DNA of 64,000 nucleotides from Actinomycetaceae bacterium (lineage in GTDB: Bacteria; Actinomycetota; Actinomycetes; Actinomycetales; Actinomycetaceae), in contig JAAYWS010000125.1 of NCBI GenBank assembly GCA_012516575.1, positions 1 through 64,000 on the forward strand, in the 5' to 3' direction. Positions 26,876 to 36,012 of the stretch are shown in pieces. Each line of letters begins with the position of its first letter. Position 1 is the first letter of the stretch. The notes under the pieces are model-generated. The model saw only the letters and a list, made by a program, of their open reading frames with translations. It was not told where the DNA came from and ran no database searches. Both the position numbers and the translations under genes were made by a program.

Positions 26876-27411
26876 GCCCCCGGCTCCATCACTTTCACGA
26901 AGCGCAAGAGATCATTCGGATCGGACACATAGTCAGCGTCATTGGATTGCGCGGGACGATGGTGCTCGTTGAAAAACTCAACCGCGTGGAAGCCACACTT
27001 GTTGATATAGAAGTGGATGTTTCGCGTTTCAAAATAGGGCGTGATCGTTTCCCACGTTTTCGTATCCGGGTAGCGAGCTTCGACTGCTTGCCACGCTTTT
27101 AAGCCAATACCTTTGCTTTGTGCATCGGGAATGGTAAACATCTTGTCGAGATGATTGTGGCCGGTGACGCGGTCAATATTGAGGATAATACCGCCGACTT
27201 TCTCGCCGCCTGCCATAATCCAGTAGGTGTCACTGTCCGGGCGGTTAATTGCGTTTTCGACGCGGGAGCGCGAAATAGTTTCACCCTGAGCATCCACATG
27301 CGGGTTACGAACCCCGAATTCTTCTAGGGCTCCATATTTAAAAGCGCGTTGCATGTAGCGAATGAACTGTTCACGATCATCGTCGGTCAACACCACAAGA
27401 GTTACGTCCAT
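26872..27411 (-). CDS. GNAT family N-acetyltransferase
   Basis: A 179-residue GCN5-related acetyltransferase. The acetyl-CoA loop is IPDAQSKGIGLKAWQ (Q-x2-G-x-G type), preceded by the beta4 strand GGIILNIDR and followed by TPYFETRNIHFYINKCGFHAVEFF. Substrate unknown. Ribosome site weak (GCAGG). Stand-alone gene. Confidence 0.87.
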   Translation of the reverse strand: MDVTLVVLTDDDREQFIRYMQRAFKYGALEEFGVRNPHVDAQGETISRSRVENAINRPDSDTYWIMAGGEKVGGIILNIDRVTGHNHLDKMFTIPDAQSKGIGLKAWQAVEARYPDTKTWETITPYFETRNIHFYINKCGFHAVEFFNEHHRPAQSNDADYVSDPNDLLRFVKVMEPGA

Positions 27412-27639
27412 CAGTGTGCCTGCTTTCTATGTTGCTACTCCAATTCAAGCCCAGATGCGTTGCGCCAGAGAAATCCGTCTTAAAACCCGCTACCGCATCC
27501 GTATTCATGACATGAGGTTGCTGGCTCTGGAAGAATTAACACCGGGAGCTGCACAATCCCGAATGTACAACTCTTTCGGATATCGACAACGCCGTCGGCC
27601 TTAGCCAACGTGCGTAATCAGCTATAAGGAGACAGCTGT

Positions 27640-28740
27640 ATGAACGAGAATCTTAAAGCCTTACACGATGCAGGAGTCTCAATTTGGCTCGATGACCTTT
27701 CCCGTCAGAAGATCGATTCCGGCGAACTCGCCAATCTGATCGCGGAAAGTTCAGTCACCGGTGTCACCACTAACCCGACGATTTTTGCCGCCGCATTCAA
27801 AGACATGTCCGTCTATGGAGACAAACTCCGCGAACTCAAAGCTGAGGGTGCAGATGTCGACGAGACGATCCGCCAGTTGATGAGCCGCGATGTGAAGGAC
27901 GCCTGCACAGTATTCGGTGACGTCTATGCACAAAGCGCAGGGTATGACGGGCGGGTTTCGATTGAGGTTGCGCCAACGCTTGCATACGACACTGACGAAA
28001 CGGTCACGCAAGCAAAGGTGCTTTACGACCTGGTTGGCGAAGACAATGTCCTGATTAAAATTCCAGCTACCAAGGAAGGTCTGCCTGCGATCCGCGAAAC
28101 GATTGCCGCCGGCGTCTCGGTTAATGTCACCTTGATTTTCAGTCTCGAACGCTACCGTGAAGTCATGGATGCCTACCTGGCTGGCTTAGAAGACGCCGCT
28201 GCTGCTGGCAAAGATTTGTCGAAGATCCACTCAGTGGCTTCCTTCTTCGTCAGCCGCGTCGACACTGAAGTCGACAATCGTCTAGACAAAATCGGGGGCG
28301 ACGCCGTAGCACTCAAGGGCAAGGCCGCTGTTGCTAACGCTCGGCTTGCTTTCCAAGCATACGAAGAAGTGTTTAGCTCACAGCGTTTTGCGGCGCTGAA
28401 AGCACAGGGTGCTAATCTGCAACGCCCGCTGTGGGCATCGACTGGTGTGAAAAATCCGGCTTACCCGGACACCTTATATGTTGCTGAACTAGTTGCTAAG
28501 CCATGCGTCAACACCATGCCCGGTGCCACGATGGCCGCCTACGCGGATCATGGCGTAACCAAGGGTGACACCATCCGCCCCAACTATGCTGATGCTCAGC
28601 AAGTGATGGATGACGCCGCTGCAGCTGGTGTCGATTTCGCTGACGTTTTCACGGTGCTTGAAGACGAAGGCGTCGAAAAGTTCATCGTTAGCTGGAAAGA
28701 ACTCGTCGCTGGTGTCGAAGAAGCCCTCGCTAACGTATAA
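27640..28740 (+). CDS. tal: Transaldolase
   Basis: A 366-residue transaldolase of the non-oxidative pentose phosphate pathway, moving a dihydroxyacetone unit between sugar phosphates. [11 protein letters not shown] near the N-terminus, the Schiff-base Lys in [10 protein letters not shown] (about 146), NVTLIFS and [15 protein letters not shown] are family signatures. AAGGAG lies upstream. It stands alone rather than in the common actinobacterial tkt-tal-zwf cluster. Confidence 0.96.
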   Translation: MNENLKALHDAGVSIWLDDLSRQKIDSGELANLIAESSVTGVTTNPTIFAAAFKDMSVYGDKLRELKAEGADVDETIRQLMSRDVKDACTVFGDVYAQSAGYDGRVSIEVAPTLAYDTDETVTQAKVLYDLVGEDNVLIKIPATKEGLPAIRETIAAGVSVNVTLIFSLERYREVMDAYLAGLEDAAAAGKDLSKIHSVASFFVSRVDTEVDNRLDKIGGDAVALKGKAAVANARLAFQAYEEVFSSQRFAALKAQGANLQRPLWASTGVKNPAYPDTLYVAELVAKPCVNTMPGATMAAYADHGVTKGDTIRPNYADAQQVMDDAAAAGVDFADVFTVLEDEGVEKFIVSWKELVAGVEEALANV

Positions 28741-28849
28741 ACAGCAGCGCGGACCGAACCGAACAACCTAATCAAAACCTCATCCGTGATCGATTTTAGT
28801 ATCCAGTTACCAATTGCTGGGCTCTTCGTAACTTTAATTAGTAATCGCG

Positions 28850-28855
28850 TAGAAT
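28850..28855 (+). promoter_or_regulatory. -10 box for leaderless moaB/mog gene
   Basis: TAGAAT ends seven bases before the A of the ATG at 28862. An AGGA lies only one base from the ATG, too close to act as a ribosome site. Confidence 0.55.
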
Positions 28856-28861
28856 CAGGAT

Positions 28862-29365
28862 ATGAACATCACAGCAAGTGTTATCACAATTTCTGACCGA
28901 GCCACCAATGGCGAGTACGAAGATATTGCAGGCCCCACCGCCAAGAAAATCTTGGAAGAGGCAGGCGTGCAGGTTCTTGAAACAGCCGTAGTCTCCGACG
29001 ACGTTCGGGATATTTCCGAAACGGTTCAGACTCTCGCTTACGACGGTATTGATCTGGTTCTTACCACCGGCGGCACGGGCATCTCTCCGCGTGACTACAC
29101 AGCACGCGCAATGGATCCACTGCTTCGCTTCGATATTCCAGGCATCATGGAGGCTATCCGTGCCAAGGGCATTCAGAAGGGCATTCCGGGCGCGATGTTG
29201 TCCCGCGGCCGAGCAGGTGTTCTCGTAGCAGGCAAGCATCGTACGCTTATCGTCAACGCTCCAGGGTCTGTTGACGGTGTCAAGGATGCTCTAGAGGTCC
29301 TCTTGCCACTGCTCGAGCATGCAATTGATCAGATGAAGGGCGGAGACCACAGCCTGCCTAAGTAA
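28862..29365 (+). CDS. MoaB/Mog family molybdenum cofactor protein
   Basis: A 167-residue MoaB/Mog-type protein, a family that adenylylates molybdopterin before metal insertion. It shows SVITISDRA, LVLTTGGTGISPRDYTARA and LIVNAPGSVDGVKDALEVLLPLLEHA. No other moa, moe or molybdenum transport gene lies in the window, so whether it makes cofactor here cannot be told. Followed by a perfect terminator. Confidence 0.92.
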   Translation: MNITASVITISDRATNGEYEDIAGPTAKKILEEAGVQVLETAVVSDDVRDISETVQTLAYDGIDLVLTTGGTGISPRDYTARAMDPLLRFDIPGIMEAIRAKGIQKGIPGAMLSRGRAGVLVAGKHRTLIVNAPGSVDGVKDALEVLLPLLEHAIDQMKGGDHSLPK

Positions 29366-29390
29366 ACGGTAGATAATCCCAAACCCTAAG

Positions 29391-29420
29391 AAACCCGAAC
29401 AGCGCGTGCTGTTCGGGTTT
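29391..29420 (+). terminator. Terminator after moaB/mog
   Basis: A perfect 12-base stem (AAACCCGAACAG and complement) with loop CGCGTG, 26 bases after the stop. Confidence 0.8.
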
Positions 29421-29492
29421 CTCACTGTTCCGACAAGGAGTACCATGCTAATAACGTGATTCGATCCGTCTCCACGCATACTCGAGGTAACT

Positions 29493-30833
29493 ATGATGAA
29501 CTTGTCGCGCTCTGAACGTCTTGAACGACTCCCATTTACGAAAAAACTTGGCAAATTGCTCGGTACATCCGGAGTGGGCTGGGCACTCGACGCAATGGAC
29601 GTTGGTCTCATTTCATTCATTATTGCCGCGCTTGCTCAAGAATGGGGTTTGGACAACACCCAAAAGTCGTGGATTATTTCGATCGGCTTCGTTGGTATGG
29701 CAATTGGTGCGTCCCTAGGCGGATTGCTCGCAGACAAAATCGGACGTCGTTCCGTTTTCGCATTAACCCTCCTCGTTTACGGACTCGCAACTGGCGCATC
29801 TGCGCTGGCCGGATCCGTAGCCGTCCTGCTTGTGTTCCGCTTTATTGTGGGACTCGGGTTAGGTGCTGAACTTCCGGTTGCTTCCACGCTCGTATCTGAA
29901 TTTTCACCAAAGAAGATTCGCGGGCGGGTGATCGTATGGCTTGAGGCTTTCTGGGCTCTCGGATGGATCATGGCTGCCCTTATTGGCTACTTTGTTGTCG
30001 CGACGTCGGATAATGGTTGGCGTTGGGGCTTTATTATCGGTGCCGTTCCTGCGCTTTACTCGCTTATTATTCGCATTCATACCCCAGAGTCTGTTCGTTA
30101 CTTAGAAACGAAAGGCAAGTTCGAGGCAGCTGAGAAAATCGTTCAAGACTACGAAGCCTCCGCAGGTGAAGAGTTCCGTTACACCGGCAAGAGTGCGAAT
30201 ACAGTTGCCGAATACGACGCCGAACTGGCAGCCCGGCACATTGACCGTGACCTTTCGATCTGGTCACCTCATTTGCGTAAGAGAACCATCGCTTTGTGGG
30301 TTATCTGGTTTGCTATCAATTTTTCCTACTACGGAGCTTTTACGTGGATTCCTTCCCTGCTGACCGCGCAAGGGTTTACTCTCATCAAATCCTTCGAATT
30401 CACCCTTATTATTACGCTGGCGCAAATCCCCGGCTATGCCGCTGCTGCTTGGCTGATTGAAAAGTGGGGACGGCGTCAGACGCTGGCTGTCTTCCTCGCA
30501 GGGTCTGCCGCGGCCGCAATCCTCTATGGACTCGCTGGCTCAGAATGGCAGATTATTGGTGCTGGCATGATGCTGAGCTTCTTCAATCTTGGCGCATGGG
30601 GTGCGCTGTATGCGATTGGCCCAGAGCTCTACCCGACGAATATCCGTGGTACGGGAACTGGATCAGCTGCAGGCTTTGGCCGAATCGCCTCAATCCTCAC
30701 CCCACTATTAACGCCAGTATTCGTGAGCGCTGGCGGTAACGTCCTCGCCTTCGGCGTTTTCTCAATCATGTTTGCTATCGCAGCTAGTGCTGTATTTTTC
30801 CTACCTGAGCAACGCGGTAAGGCGATTGTGTAA
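29493..30833 (+). CDS. MFS transporter (sugar/organic-acid/NiaP-like type)
   Basis: A 446-residue major facilitator with 12 predicted helices. The loop 2-3 motif GGLLADKIGRRSVF and LGLGAELPVASTLVSEFSP in helix 4-5 are of the sugar-porter/aromatic-acid/NiaP kind; DAMDVGLISF in helix 1 is also typical. The substrate could be nicotinate or an aromatic acid, but sequence alone does not decide. The start is either of two adjacent ATGs (29493 or 29496), with CGAGG upstream. Confidence 0.88.
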   Translation: MMNLSRSERLERLPFTKKLGKLLGTSGVGWALDAMDVGLISFIIAALAQEWGLDNTQKSWIISIGFVGMAIGASLGGLLADKIGRRSVFALTLLVYGLATGASALAGSVAVLLVFRFIVGLGLGAELPVASTLVSEFSPKKIRGRVIVWLEAFWALGWIMAALIGYFVVATSDNGWRWGFIIGAVPALYSLIIRIHTPESVRYLETKGKFEAAEKIVQDYEASAGEEFRYTGKSANTVAEYDAELAARHIDRDLSIWSPHLRKRTIALWVIWFAINFSYYGAFTWIPSLLTAQGFTLIKSFEFTLIITLAQIPGYAAAAWLIEKWGRRQTLAVFLAGSAAAAILYGLAGSEWQIIGAGMMLSFFNLGAWGALYAIGPELYPTNIRGTGTGSAAGFGRIASILTPLLTPVFVSAGGNVLAFGVFSIMFAIAASAVFFLPEQRGKAIV

Positions 30834-30945
30834 CCGTTTCTAAAGCTTGTGAGATTAGTTATTGCATGGTTTACCAGCTATAACGAGGCAATGGACCGCG
30901 ACACAGAATATTATGGTCTCACCCATTGGCATAAGGAGGAGTACC

Positions 30946-32355
30946 ATGACCGAATCGACGCCTGCTCAGGGCAAACATCACGTGGTTATTATTGGATCAG
31001 GTTTCGGAGGTTTGTTTGCCGCTAAAGAATTCGCTGGGCGCACAGATGTGAAAGTCACTTTAGTAGCAAAAACCGACCATCATTTGTTCCAACCACTTTT
31101 ATATCAGGCGGCGACGGGCATCCTCTCTGTCGGAGAAATTGCTCCCTCCACACGTGAGATTCTTCGAGACCAGGAAAATGTACGTGTGATGCTTGCTCTT
31201 GTTGAAGACGTCGATGTTGAGAACCAAGTTGTTAAAGCCCGTAACCATGACACTTTGCTGGACATTCCCTACGATTCATTAATCGTTGCTGCCGGGGCAC
31301 GGCAATCATATTTCGGTAATGATCATTTTGAGGTTTTCGCGCCGGGACTGAAAACAGTCGACGATGCTCTCGAACTTCGATCCCGTATTTTCCATGCTTT
31401 TGAGCGAGCTGAAATCTCCTCAGACCCTGAAGACATTAAGCGGCTACTGACGTTTATCGTTGTCGGAGGCGGTCCTACTGGTGTTGAAATGGCCGGACAG
31501 ATTCGCGAATTGGCTTCATTCACTCTTGATAGGGAATTCCGAAAGATTGATCCGAAGCAGGCTCGTGTCATTCTCGTACAAGGTGACCATGAAGTGTTGC
31601 ATACCTTCGGTAACCGACTGGGTGGTAAAGCTCGCCATGCCCTTGAAAAACTGGGTATTGAAGTGCGCTTGAATTCCTTTGTCACTGATGTCAACCGCGA
31701 AGGCGTCGAGATTACCGACAAGAACGGAGAAAAGGAGTTTATTCGTTCTTACTGCAAGGTGTGGGCAGCGGGAGTAGCGGGCATGCCTATTGGTGCGAAA
31801 GTCGCTGACGCTGCTGGTGGCGAGGTTGACCGTGCCGGGCGCGTAATTGTTGAGCCGACTCTGAACGTAGCAGGTCACGATAACTTGTATGTCGTCGGTG
31901 ACTTAATGTCTGTTCCTAACGTACCTGGCGTAGCACAAGGAGCGATTCAGTCTGGCCAGTATGCTGCACGGCGTATTAAGGCGATACTAGATGGAGATAC
32001 TGCTAAGGCAAGTATCCCTTTTAAATACCATGACAAAGGTTCGATGGCAATCATTTCCAAGTACAAGGGTATTGCTGACATTAACGGCATCAAATTCTCC
32101 GGCTATCCGGCATGGGCGGCTTGGCTGATTGTCCACATTATGTTCCTCGTTGGCTTCAAATCGCGCGTTTCTACCCTACTGCGCTGGTTTATCACTTTCC
32201 TCAGCGACCGCCGTGCAGAACGCGTAACAACAAACCAACTGCTGGTGGCCCGTCTAGCCATGAAACATCTTGGGCCCAAAGTTTCTGGCCCGTTGCTACG
32301 TGGCGAATCTCTTGCCTCGGTTGAAGAACATTCTGAAGAAGACGATAGGGACTGA
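30946..32355 (+). CDS. ndh: Type II NADH dehydrogenase
   Basis: A 469-residue single-subunit NADH:quinone oxidoreductase (Ndh-2), which feeds electrons to quinone without pumping protons. The FAD site is GSGFGGLFAAKE (about 17-28), the NADH site VVGGGPTGVEMAGQI, and the later FAD motif NLYVVGDLMSV. The C-terminal third includes a hydrophobic membrane-binding stretch (WAAWLIVHIMFLVGFKSR). The ATG at 30946 follows AAGGAGG; a longer frame upstream lacks a ribosome site. Likely donor to the quinol pool used by the cydAB oxidase. Confidence 0.95.
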   Translation: MTESTPAQGKHHVVIIGSGFGGLFAAKEFAGRTDVKVTLVAKTDHHLFQPLLYQAATGILSVGEIAPSTREILRDQENVRVMLALVEDVDVENQVVKARNHDTLLDIPYDSLIVAAGARQSYFGNDHFEVFAPGLKTVDDALELRSRIFHAFERAEISSDPEDIKRLLTFIVVGGGPTGVEMAGQIRELASFTLDREFRKIDPKQARVILVQGDHEVLHTFGNRLGGKARHALEKLGIEVRLNSFVTDVNREGVEITDKNGEKEFIRSYCKVWAAGVAGMPIGAKVADAAGGEVDRAGRVIVEPTLNVAGHDNLYVVGDLMSVPNVPGVAQGAIQSGQYAARRIKAILDGDTAKASIPFKYHDKGSMAIISKYKGIADINGIKFSGYPAWAAWLIVHIMFLVGFKSRVSTLLRWFITFLSDRRAERVTTNQLLVARLAMKHLGPKVSGPLLRGESLASVEEHSEEDDRD

Positions 32356-32420
32356 AAAACAGCCCGGTACCCGCCGGTAAACGGCACGAACTGCTAAATC
32401 GAATCGCATAGAAAAGCGAC

Positions 32421-32447
32421 GAAGGCCGAGCATTTCGCTCGGCCTTC
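32421..32447. terminator. Terminator of tRNA-Ala
   Basis: A perfect 10-base stem (GAAGGCCGAG and complement), loop CATTTCG, eight bases beyond the tRNA 3' end. It may also serve ndh on the plus strand, where GTTCTTG follows. Confidence 0.8.
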
Positions 32448-32454
32448 GTTCTTG

Positions 32455-32527
32455 TGGAGCATAGGGGATTCGAACCCCTGACCTCTTCCATGCCATGGAA
32501 GCGCGCTACCAACTGCGCCAATGCCCC
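32455..32527 (-). tRNA. tRNA-Ala (anticodon GGC)
   Basis: On the minus strand the 73 bases begin GGGGCAT and end ATGCTCCA. The arms fold as a standard cloverleaf: acceptor GGGGCAT/ATGCTCC, D loop with AGTTGGTAG, anticodon stem CTTCC/GGAAG around ATGGCAT, and T arm AGGGG-TTCGAAT-CCCCT. Anticodon GGC reads GCC/GCU alanine codons. The CCA end is not encoded. Confidence 0.97.
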
Positions 32528-32607
32528 GTGAGACTTAATTGATATTACAAGGTTAAACCCAACCACGCCAATTAACACCGCCATACCAGCGGTGAATCCG
32601 ATCACCG

Positions 32608-33252
32608 CTACGCAAACCACCGGTTATATGACACGATTCGCCATGCTGGATTTGAGTTAAGTCGCGGAGCTAACACTGCCCAATGGCAGTTATCCAATCC
32701 CTGCAAACCGTTCCACACCGAAGGGTCTTGACCAAGCAATACGTTAATTGCGTTTGCAATCGCCGAGCCGTGCGATACAAATAGCAACTTTTCGTTCACC
32801 GTCGTCTTTCCAGCGTCGGCTAGCTCATTAACTGCAGCTATCGCGTCACTGACCGCAGCGGCCATCAACTCGCCGTTTTCCAAGCGAGTCTGGATCCCCG
32901 GAGCGCCCGGTTCTAAACCTTCCCGCCAGCGCTTCCACTCTGTTGGCCAAGCCTGACGGATTTCGTCCGAGTTCAAGCCTTCCCACACACCATAAGCCCG
33001 TTCTCGTAAGCGTGCATCTACTGTTATTTCGAGGCCGGTAACTTCGGCTACCGCCGCCGCGGTATCACGCGCCCGCGAAAGGTCCGAAGAATAAATCCGG
33101 GTGATCCCCAGTTGTGCAATCTCCGGAGCAATTTCGCTCGCTTGCCGCCGACCTTCATCATTCAAGGGAGTATCTCGCGAACCTTGAATACGTCGTTCTA
33201 GATTATTAGCAGTTTGTCCATGACGCAGAAAAACAATCTGAGAAACAGCCAC
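32608..33252 (-). CDS. Histidine phosphatase family protein (possible glucosyl-3-phosphoglycerate phosphatase)
   Basis: A 214-residue phosphoglycerate-mutase-like phosphatase with the catalytic FLRHGQTANN (His near 11) and the second His in FVSHGSAIANAI. The order phosphatase-rsfS-(membrane protein)-nadD matches the mycobacterial locus in which the phosphatase is GpgP, which acts on glucosyl-3-phosphoglycerate in methylglucose lipopolysaccharide synthesis. That synteny is the only basis for the specific suggestion. The GTG start lies two bases after the rsfS stop, and AGGAG is inside rsfS. Confidence 0.85.
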   Translation of the reverse strand: MAVSQIVFLRHGQTANNLERRIQGSRDTPLNDEGRRQASEIAPEIAQLGITRIYSSDLSRARDTAAAVAEVTGLEITVDARLRERAYGVWEGLNSDEIRQAWPTEWKRWREGLEPGAPGIQTRLENGELMAAAVSDAIAAVNELADAGKTTVNEKLLFVSHGSAIANAINVLLGQDPSVWNGLQGLDNCHWAVLAPRLNSNPAWRIVSYNRWFA

Positions 33253-33254
33253 TA

Positions 33255-33695
33255 CTAATTCGACTCCTCTTCTTCGTAAACGGGTGCAAAATACGCCGAT
33301 AATGAAGATTCTTCTGCTGCCGGCGTCGCCACAATATCGGGATCCAACTCAATCTTCGGGCAATCGCCCCACAACTTCTCCAAAGCGTAATACTCGCGGT
33401 CTTCATCTTGTTGCACATGCACCATAATGATCCCGAAATCGAGAAGCACCCAGTGGGCTTCGCCTTCTAAGCCTTCCCGACGCAAACGCCGCGTGCCTGC
33501 CTTATGCATGGCTTCTTCAACAGCGTCGACAATCGAACGTACTTGACGCTCGGTTGACCCGGAGACTATTAAGAAAACGTCTGTGATTGCCAGCCGCTGC
33601 GCAACATCAATCGCAACAATCGACGTGGCTTTAATATCGGATGCCGCCCGAGCGGCAATCATAGTTAGGTCTATAGCTTCTTGTGTTGCGCTCAC
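33255..33695 (-). CDS. rsfS: Ribosomal silencing factor RsfS
   Basis: A 146-residue protein of the RsfS/YbeB family, which binds L14 on the 50S subunit and blocks subunit joining when cells starve. The core IDVAQRLAITDVFLIVSGSTERQVRSIVDAV and HWVLLDFGIIMVHVQQDEDREYYALEKLWGDCP are intact. The C-terminal 30 residues are acidic. GTG start with GGAAG upstream. Part of the nadD operon. Confidence 0.95.
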   Translation of the reverse strand: MSATQEAIDLTMIAARAASDIKATSIVAIDVAQRLAITDVFLIVSGSTERQVRSIVDAVEEAMHKAGTRRLRREGLEGEAHWVLLDFGIIMVHVQQDEDREYYALEKLWGDCPKIELDPDIVATPAAEESSLSAYFAPVYEEEESN

Positions 33696-33714
33696 GCTTT
33701 ACTTCCGGTTCTTC

Positions 33715-34755
33715 TTACAACAACAACTCAGTGGTAGTAGATGCGATATCCACCACCGCCCGTGGGCCACTATCAAGGAACGTATTGTTAATCCAAATAC
33801 CTATCAACAAACCAACCAACGTTGCGATCATAAGCAACAGTGCGTAGTTCAAGAATGTGCGCCGACCACTACTAGGATCTTCTTCCACAGCCAAGTGAGT
33901 ATTGTCCACCACGTCAGTTTCCGCCTCGGGAACCGCTGCAGTGGTTGCGGTAGGAGCTAATAACGCAGTCAGGTTGTCGTCTTCTGGAGTTACATCAGGC
34001 ATTACTGAAGTGCGCTGTACCGAAACAGGCTCGCCGTCCGCTTCCGGCTCTACCGTATCAGCGGCTTCTTCCACAGCGGGCTCATCTTCCGCAGGTTCTT
34101 CGTCGACAACAGCTGGCGGAATATCCGTCTTCGAATGCACAGCCTCGTCCCGGCCGCGCCGTGTCATTGCGAGCAGACGTTGACGCATCGACTCGACCTC
34201 AGCAGGCTCAGGCTCTGCAGACGCTACCGACTCTTGATCAAGAACCGTCGCTTCCAGTTCGTCTTCAACCTGTGCTACCCCGCCTTCGTCCGCCGGAGCT
34301 TCTGCTACATCTGGAGACGGTGCAGACTTAAAGCGGTCAAACACCGAACGTCGGGTTAACCTCTCAGTAGCAACCGGGGGCTCTGGCGCATCCGGTTGCA
34401 CCGCTTCACCGGTAGGCTGATCATCCGCTGGAGATTCAGTCTTTTCCTCAGGCGCATCAAGAGATACCGCTACCTGACCGGTATCTACAGAGCCTGCGTC
34501 AACAGCTGGCGCCTCAGAAGCTGATCCGGACTCGGATTCGTCTTGCTGCAGTGCCGCGACGTCTTCGCCCAGGCTCGGGGATGATTGTGCTTGTTCAGCG
34601 AGCGCACGTTCCCGAGCTTCTCGAAGCTCCTTGCGGGACGGGCGACGCAAGGTCAACTCCGAAGTTTCAGTCAATGACTCCGCATCGGCAGGACGCGCCT
34701 GCAGTTTACCGAGCTCGCGAAGTTCACGACGGCTCAAACGAGGAGTCTCACTCAT
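33715..34755 (-). CDS. Acidic single-pass membrane protein of unknown function
   Basis: Unrecognised 346-residue protein. The N-terminal 60 residues contain two basic repeats of the form SRRELRELG / SRKELREAR. Residues 60-290 are low-complexity, rich in Glu, Asp, Ala, Pro and Val. One strong helix (about 307-327) lies near the C-terminus, leaving a short outer tail. This layout implies a long disordered cytoplasmic region tethered to the membrane. It sits between nadD and rsfS, probably co-transcribed; AAGGAG precedes the ATG. Function unknown. Confidence 0.75.
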   Translation of the reverse strand: MSETPRLSRRELRELGKLQARPADAESLTETSELTLRRPSRKELREARERALAEQAQSSPSLGEDVAALQQDESESGSASEAPAVDAGSVDTGQVAVSLDAPEEKTESPADDQPTGEAVQPDAPEPPVATERLTRRSVFDRFKSAPSPDVAEAPADEGGVAQVEDELEATVLDQESVASAEPEPAEVESMRQRLLAMTRRGRDEAVHSKTDIPPAVVDEEPAEDEPAVEEAADTVEPEADGEPVSVQRTSVMPDVTPEDDNLTALLAPTATTAAVPEAETDVVDNTHLAVEEDPSSGRRTFLNYALLLMIATLVGLLIGIWINNTFLDSGPRAVVDIASTTTELLL

Positions 34756-34764
34756 AACGTCTCC

Positions 34765-35448
34765 TTACCCTTCCCCACTCCCGGAATTATCCCGTGTGGT
34801 TTCATTATCTCCGAGTGTAGGCGTTAGGGCGGTAGTTAGTGCTTGTTCTGGCTTATATAAATGATACTTGTTGATGTACTGAACTACCCCATCAGGTACC
34901 AAATACCACACTGGAACGCCTGTTTTTACTCGTCTTTGTACACCGGTTGACGAAATCGCCATAGCCGGAATATCTACTACGGTCACTCCGTCTTCCGGTA
35001 AACCGCTCACATCTAATTCATGTCCGGGCCGGTTAACGCCCACGAAATGCGCTAAATCCCAAAGCTCCGCAGCATCTTTCCACGTCAAGATTTGCGGTAA
35101 CACATCTGCACCGGTAATAAAGAAAAGCTCGTCATCAGGATAGAGTTTGCGCAGGTCACGCAGGGTGTCAATGGTATAAGTAGTACCTGCCCGTTCAATA
35201 TCTACACGTGAGACGCTAAAGCGTGGGTTGGAGGCAGTAGCGATAACCGTCATCAAATAGCGGTGTTCGGCTGGCGTAACGCGCCTTTCCTTTTTAAAAG
35301 GATTATTACCGGCAGGCACAAAAATAACTTCATCCAACTCGAAAATATGTTGCACCTCGGATGCCGCCACCAAGTGACCATGATGAACCGGATCAAAAGA
35401 TCCGCCCATAATCCCAATTCGGCGTGCTCGGCGTGTCGCCTTACTCAT
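34765..35448 (-). CDS. nadD: Nicotinate-nucleotide adenylyltransferase
   Basis: A 227-residue NaMN adenylyltransferase of NAD synthesis. The nucleotidyl transferase loop [15 protein letters not shown] carries the HxGH motif; [12 protein letters not shown] and a C-terminal [12 protein letters not shown] (ISST-x-hR type) are also present. The ATG at 35448 is chosen for GGGAGG just upstream; a start at 35487 would add 13 unsupported residues. The C-terminal tail (about 205-227) is Thr/Glu-rich and looks disordered. First gene of the nadD-rsfS operon. Confidence 0.95.
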   Translation of the reverse strand: MSKATRRARRIGIMGGSFDPVHHGHLVAASEVQHIFELDEVIFVPAGNNPFKKERRVTPAEHRYLMTVIATASNPRFSVSRVDIERAGTTYTIDTLRDLRKLYPDDELFFITGADVLPQILTWKDAAELWDLAHFVGVNRPGHELDVSGLPEDGVTVVDIPAMAISSTGVQRRVKTGVPVWYLVPDGVVQYINKYHLYKPEQALTTALTPTLGDNETTRDNSGSGEG

Positions 35449-35573
35449 CCACCCTCCCGCATACGCGATCTTCTTCACATCATGCACTCCACTTTACGGG
35501 AATATTTACAAAGAATATGCGTTGACTCTCTCGTAACGGCCATTTCTGGCAAACCAAAACTGAAAGGTGCTCC

Positions 35574-35948
35574 ATGGCTACCGTAGAAATTACTTCCGAG
35601 AACTTTGCAGAGAACGTCCAAGAAGGAATCACTTTCCTTGATTTCTGGGCAGCATGGTGTGGACCGTGCCGTCAGTTCGCCCCGGTCTTCGAAGCTGCTT
35701 CGGAAAAGCATCCGGACATTACCTTCGGCAAGATCGATACCGAAGCTCAGGTTGAACTCGCGCAGGCTTTCCAGATCATGTCGATTCCGACCCTGATGAT
35801 CTTCCGTGATGGCATCCGCGTATTCTCGCAGCCAGGTTCACTCCCGGCCGCCGCGCTCGAAGACCTTATCGAGCAGGCTCGCAAGCTGGATATGGACAAG
35901 GTTCGTGCAGCTGTGGCTGAAGCTGAGAAAGCTGCAAAGGGCGAGTAG
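35574..35948 (+). CDS. trxA: Thioredoxin
   Basis: A 124-residue thioredoxin with the redox motif WCGPC (Cys29, Cys32), DFWAAWCGPCRQ, the cis-Pro in SIPTLMIF and an added Ala/Glu/Lys-rich helix at the C-terminus beyond the usual 105-110 residues. It reduces cytoplasmic disulfides. AAAGGTG lies upstream. Single-gene unit, with a perfect terminator after it. No thioredoxin reductase is near. Confidence 0.95.
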   Translation: MATVEITSENFAENVQEGITFLDFWAAWCGPCRQFAPVFEAASEKHPDITFGKIDTEAQVELAQAFQIMSIPTLMIFRDGIRVFSQPGSLPAAALEDLIEQARKLDMDKVRAAVAEAEKAAKGE

Positions 35949-35971
35949 TCACAACACCTACAACGCATAGA

Positions 35972-36005
35972 AATAAGGGCGAGGATCTAATTCCTCGCCC
36001 TTATT
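35972..36005. terminator. Bidirectional terminator between trxA and LLM-like gene
   Basis: A perfect 14-base stem (AATAAGGGCGAGGA and complement) with a six-base loop. A/T-rich arm ends give U-tracts in both directions. Confidence 0.88.
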
Positions 36006-36012
36006 CGTACGC

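Noticed and set aside
27412..27639. Short plus-strand frame before the transaldolase gene
   Set aside because: Basic, low-complexity translation with no ribosome site; the gap appears non-coding.
32201..32620. 139-codon minus-strand frame
   Set aside because: Runs through the tRNA-Ala gene and its terminator, so it cannot be a normal protein gene.
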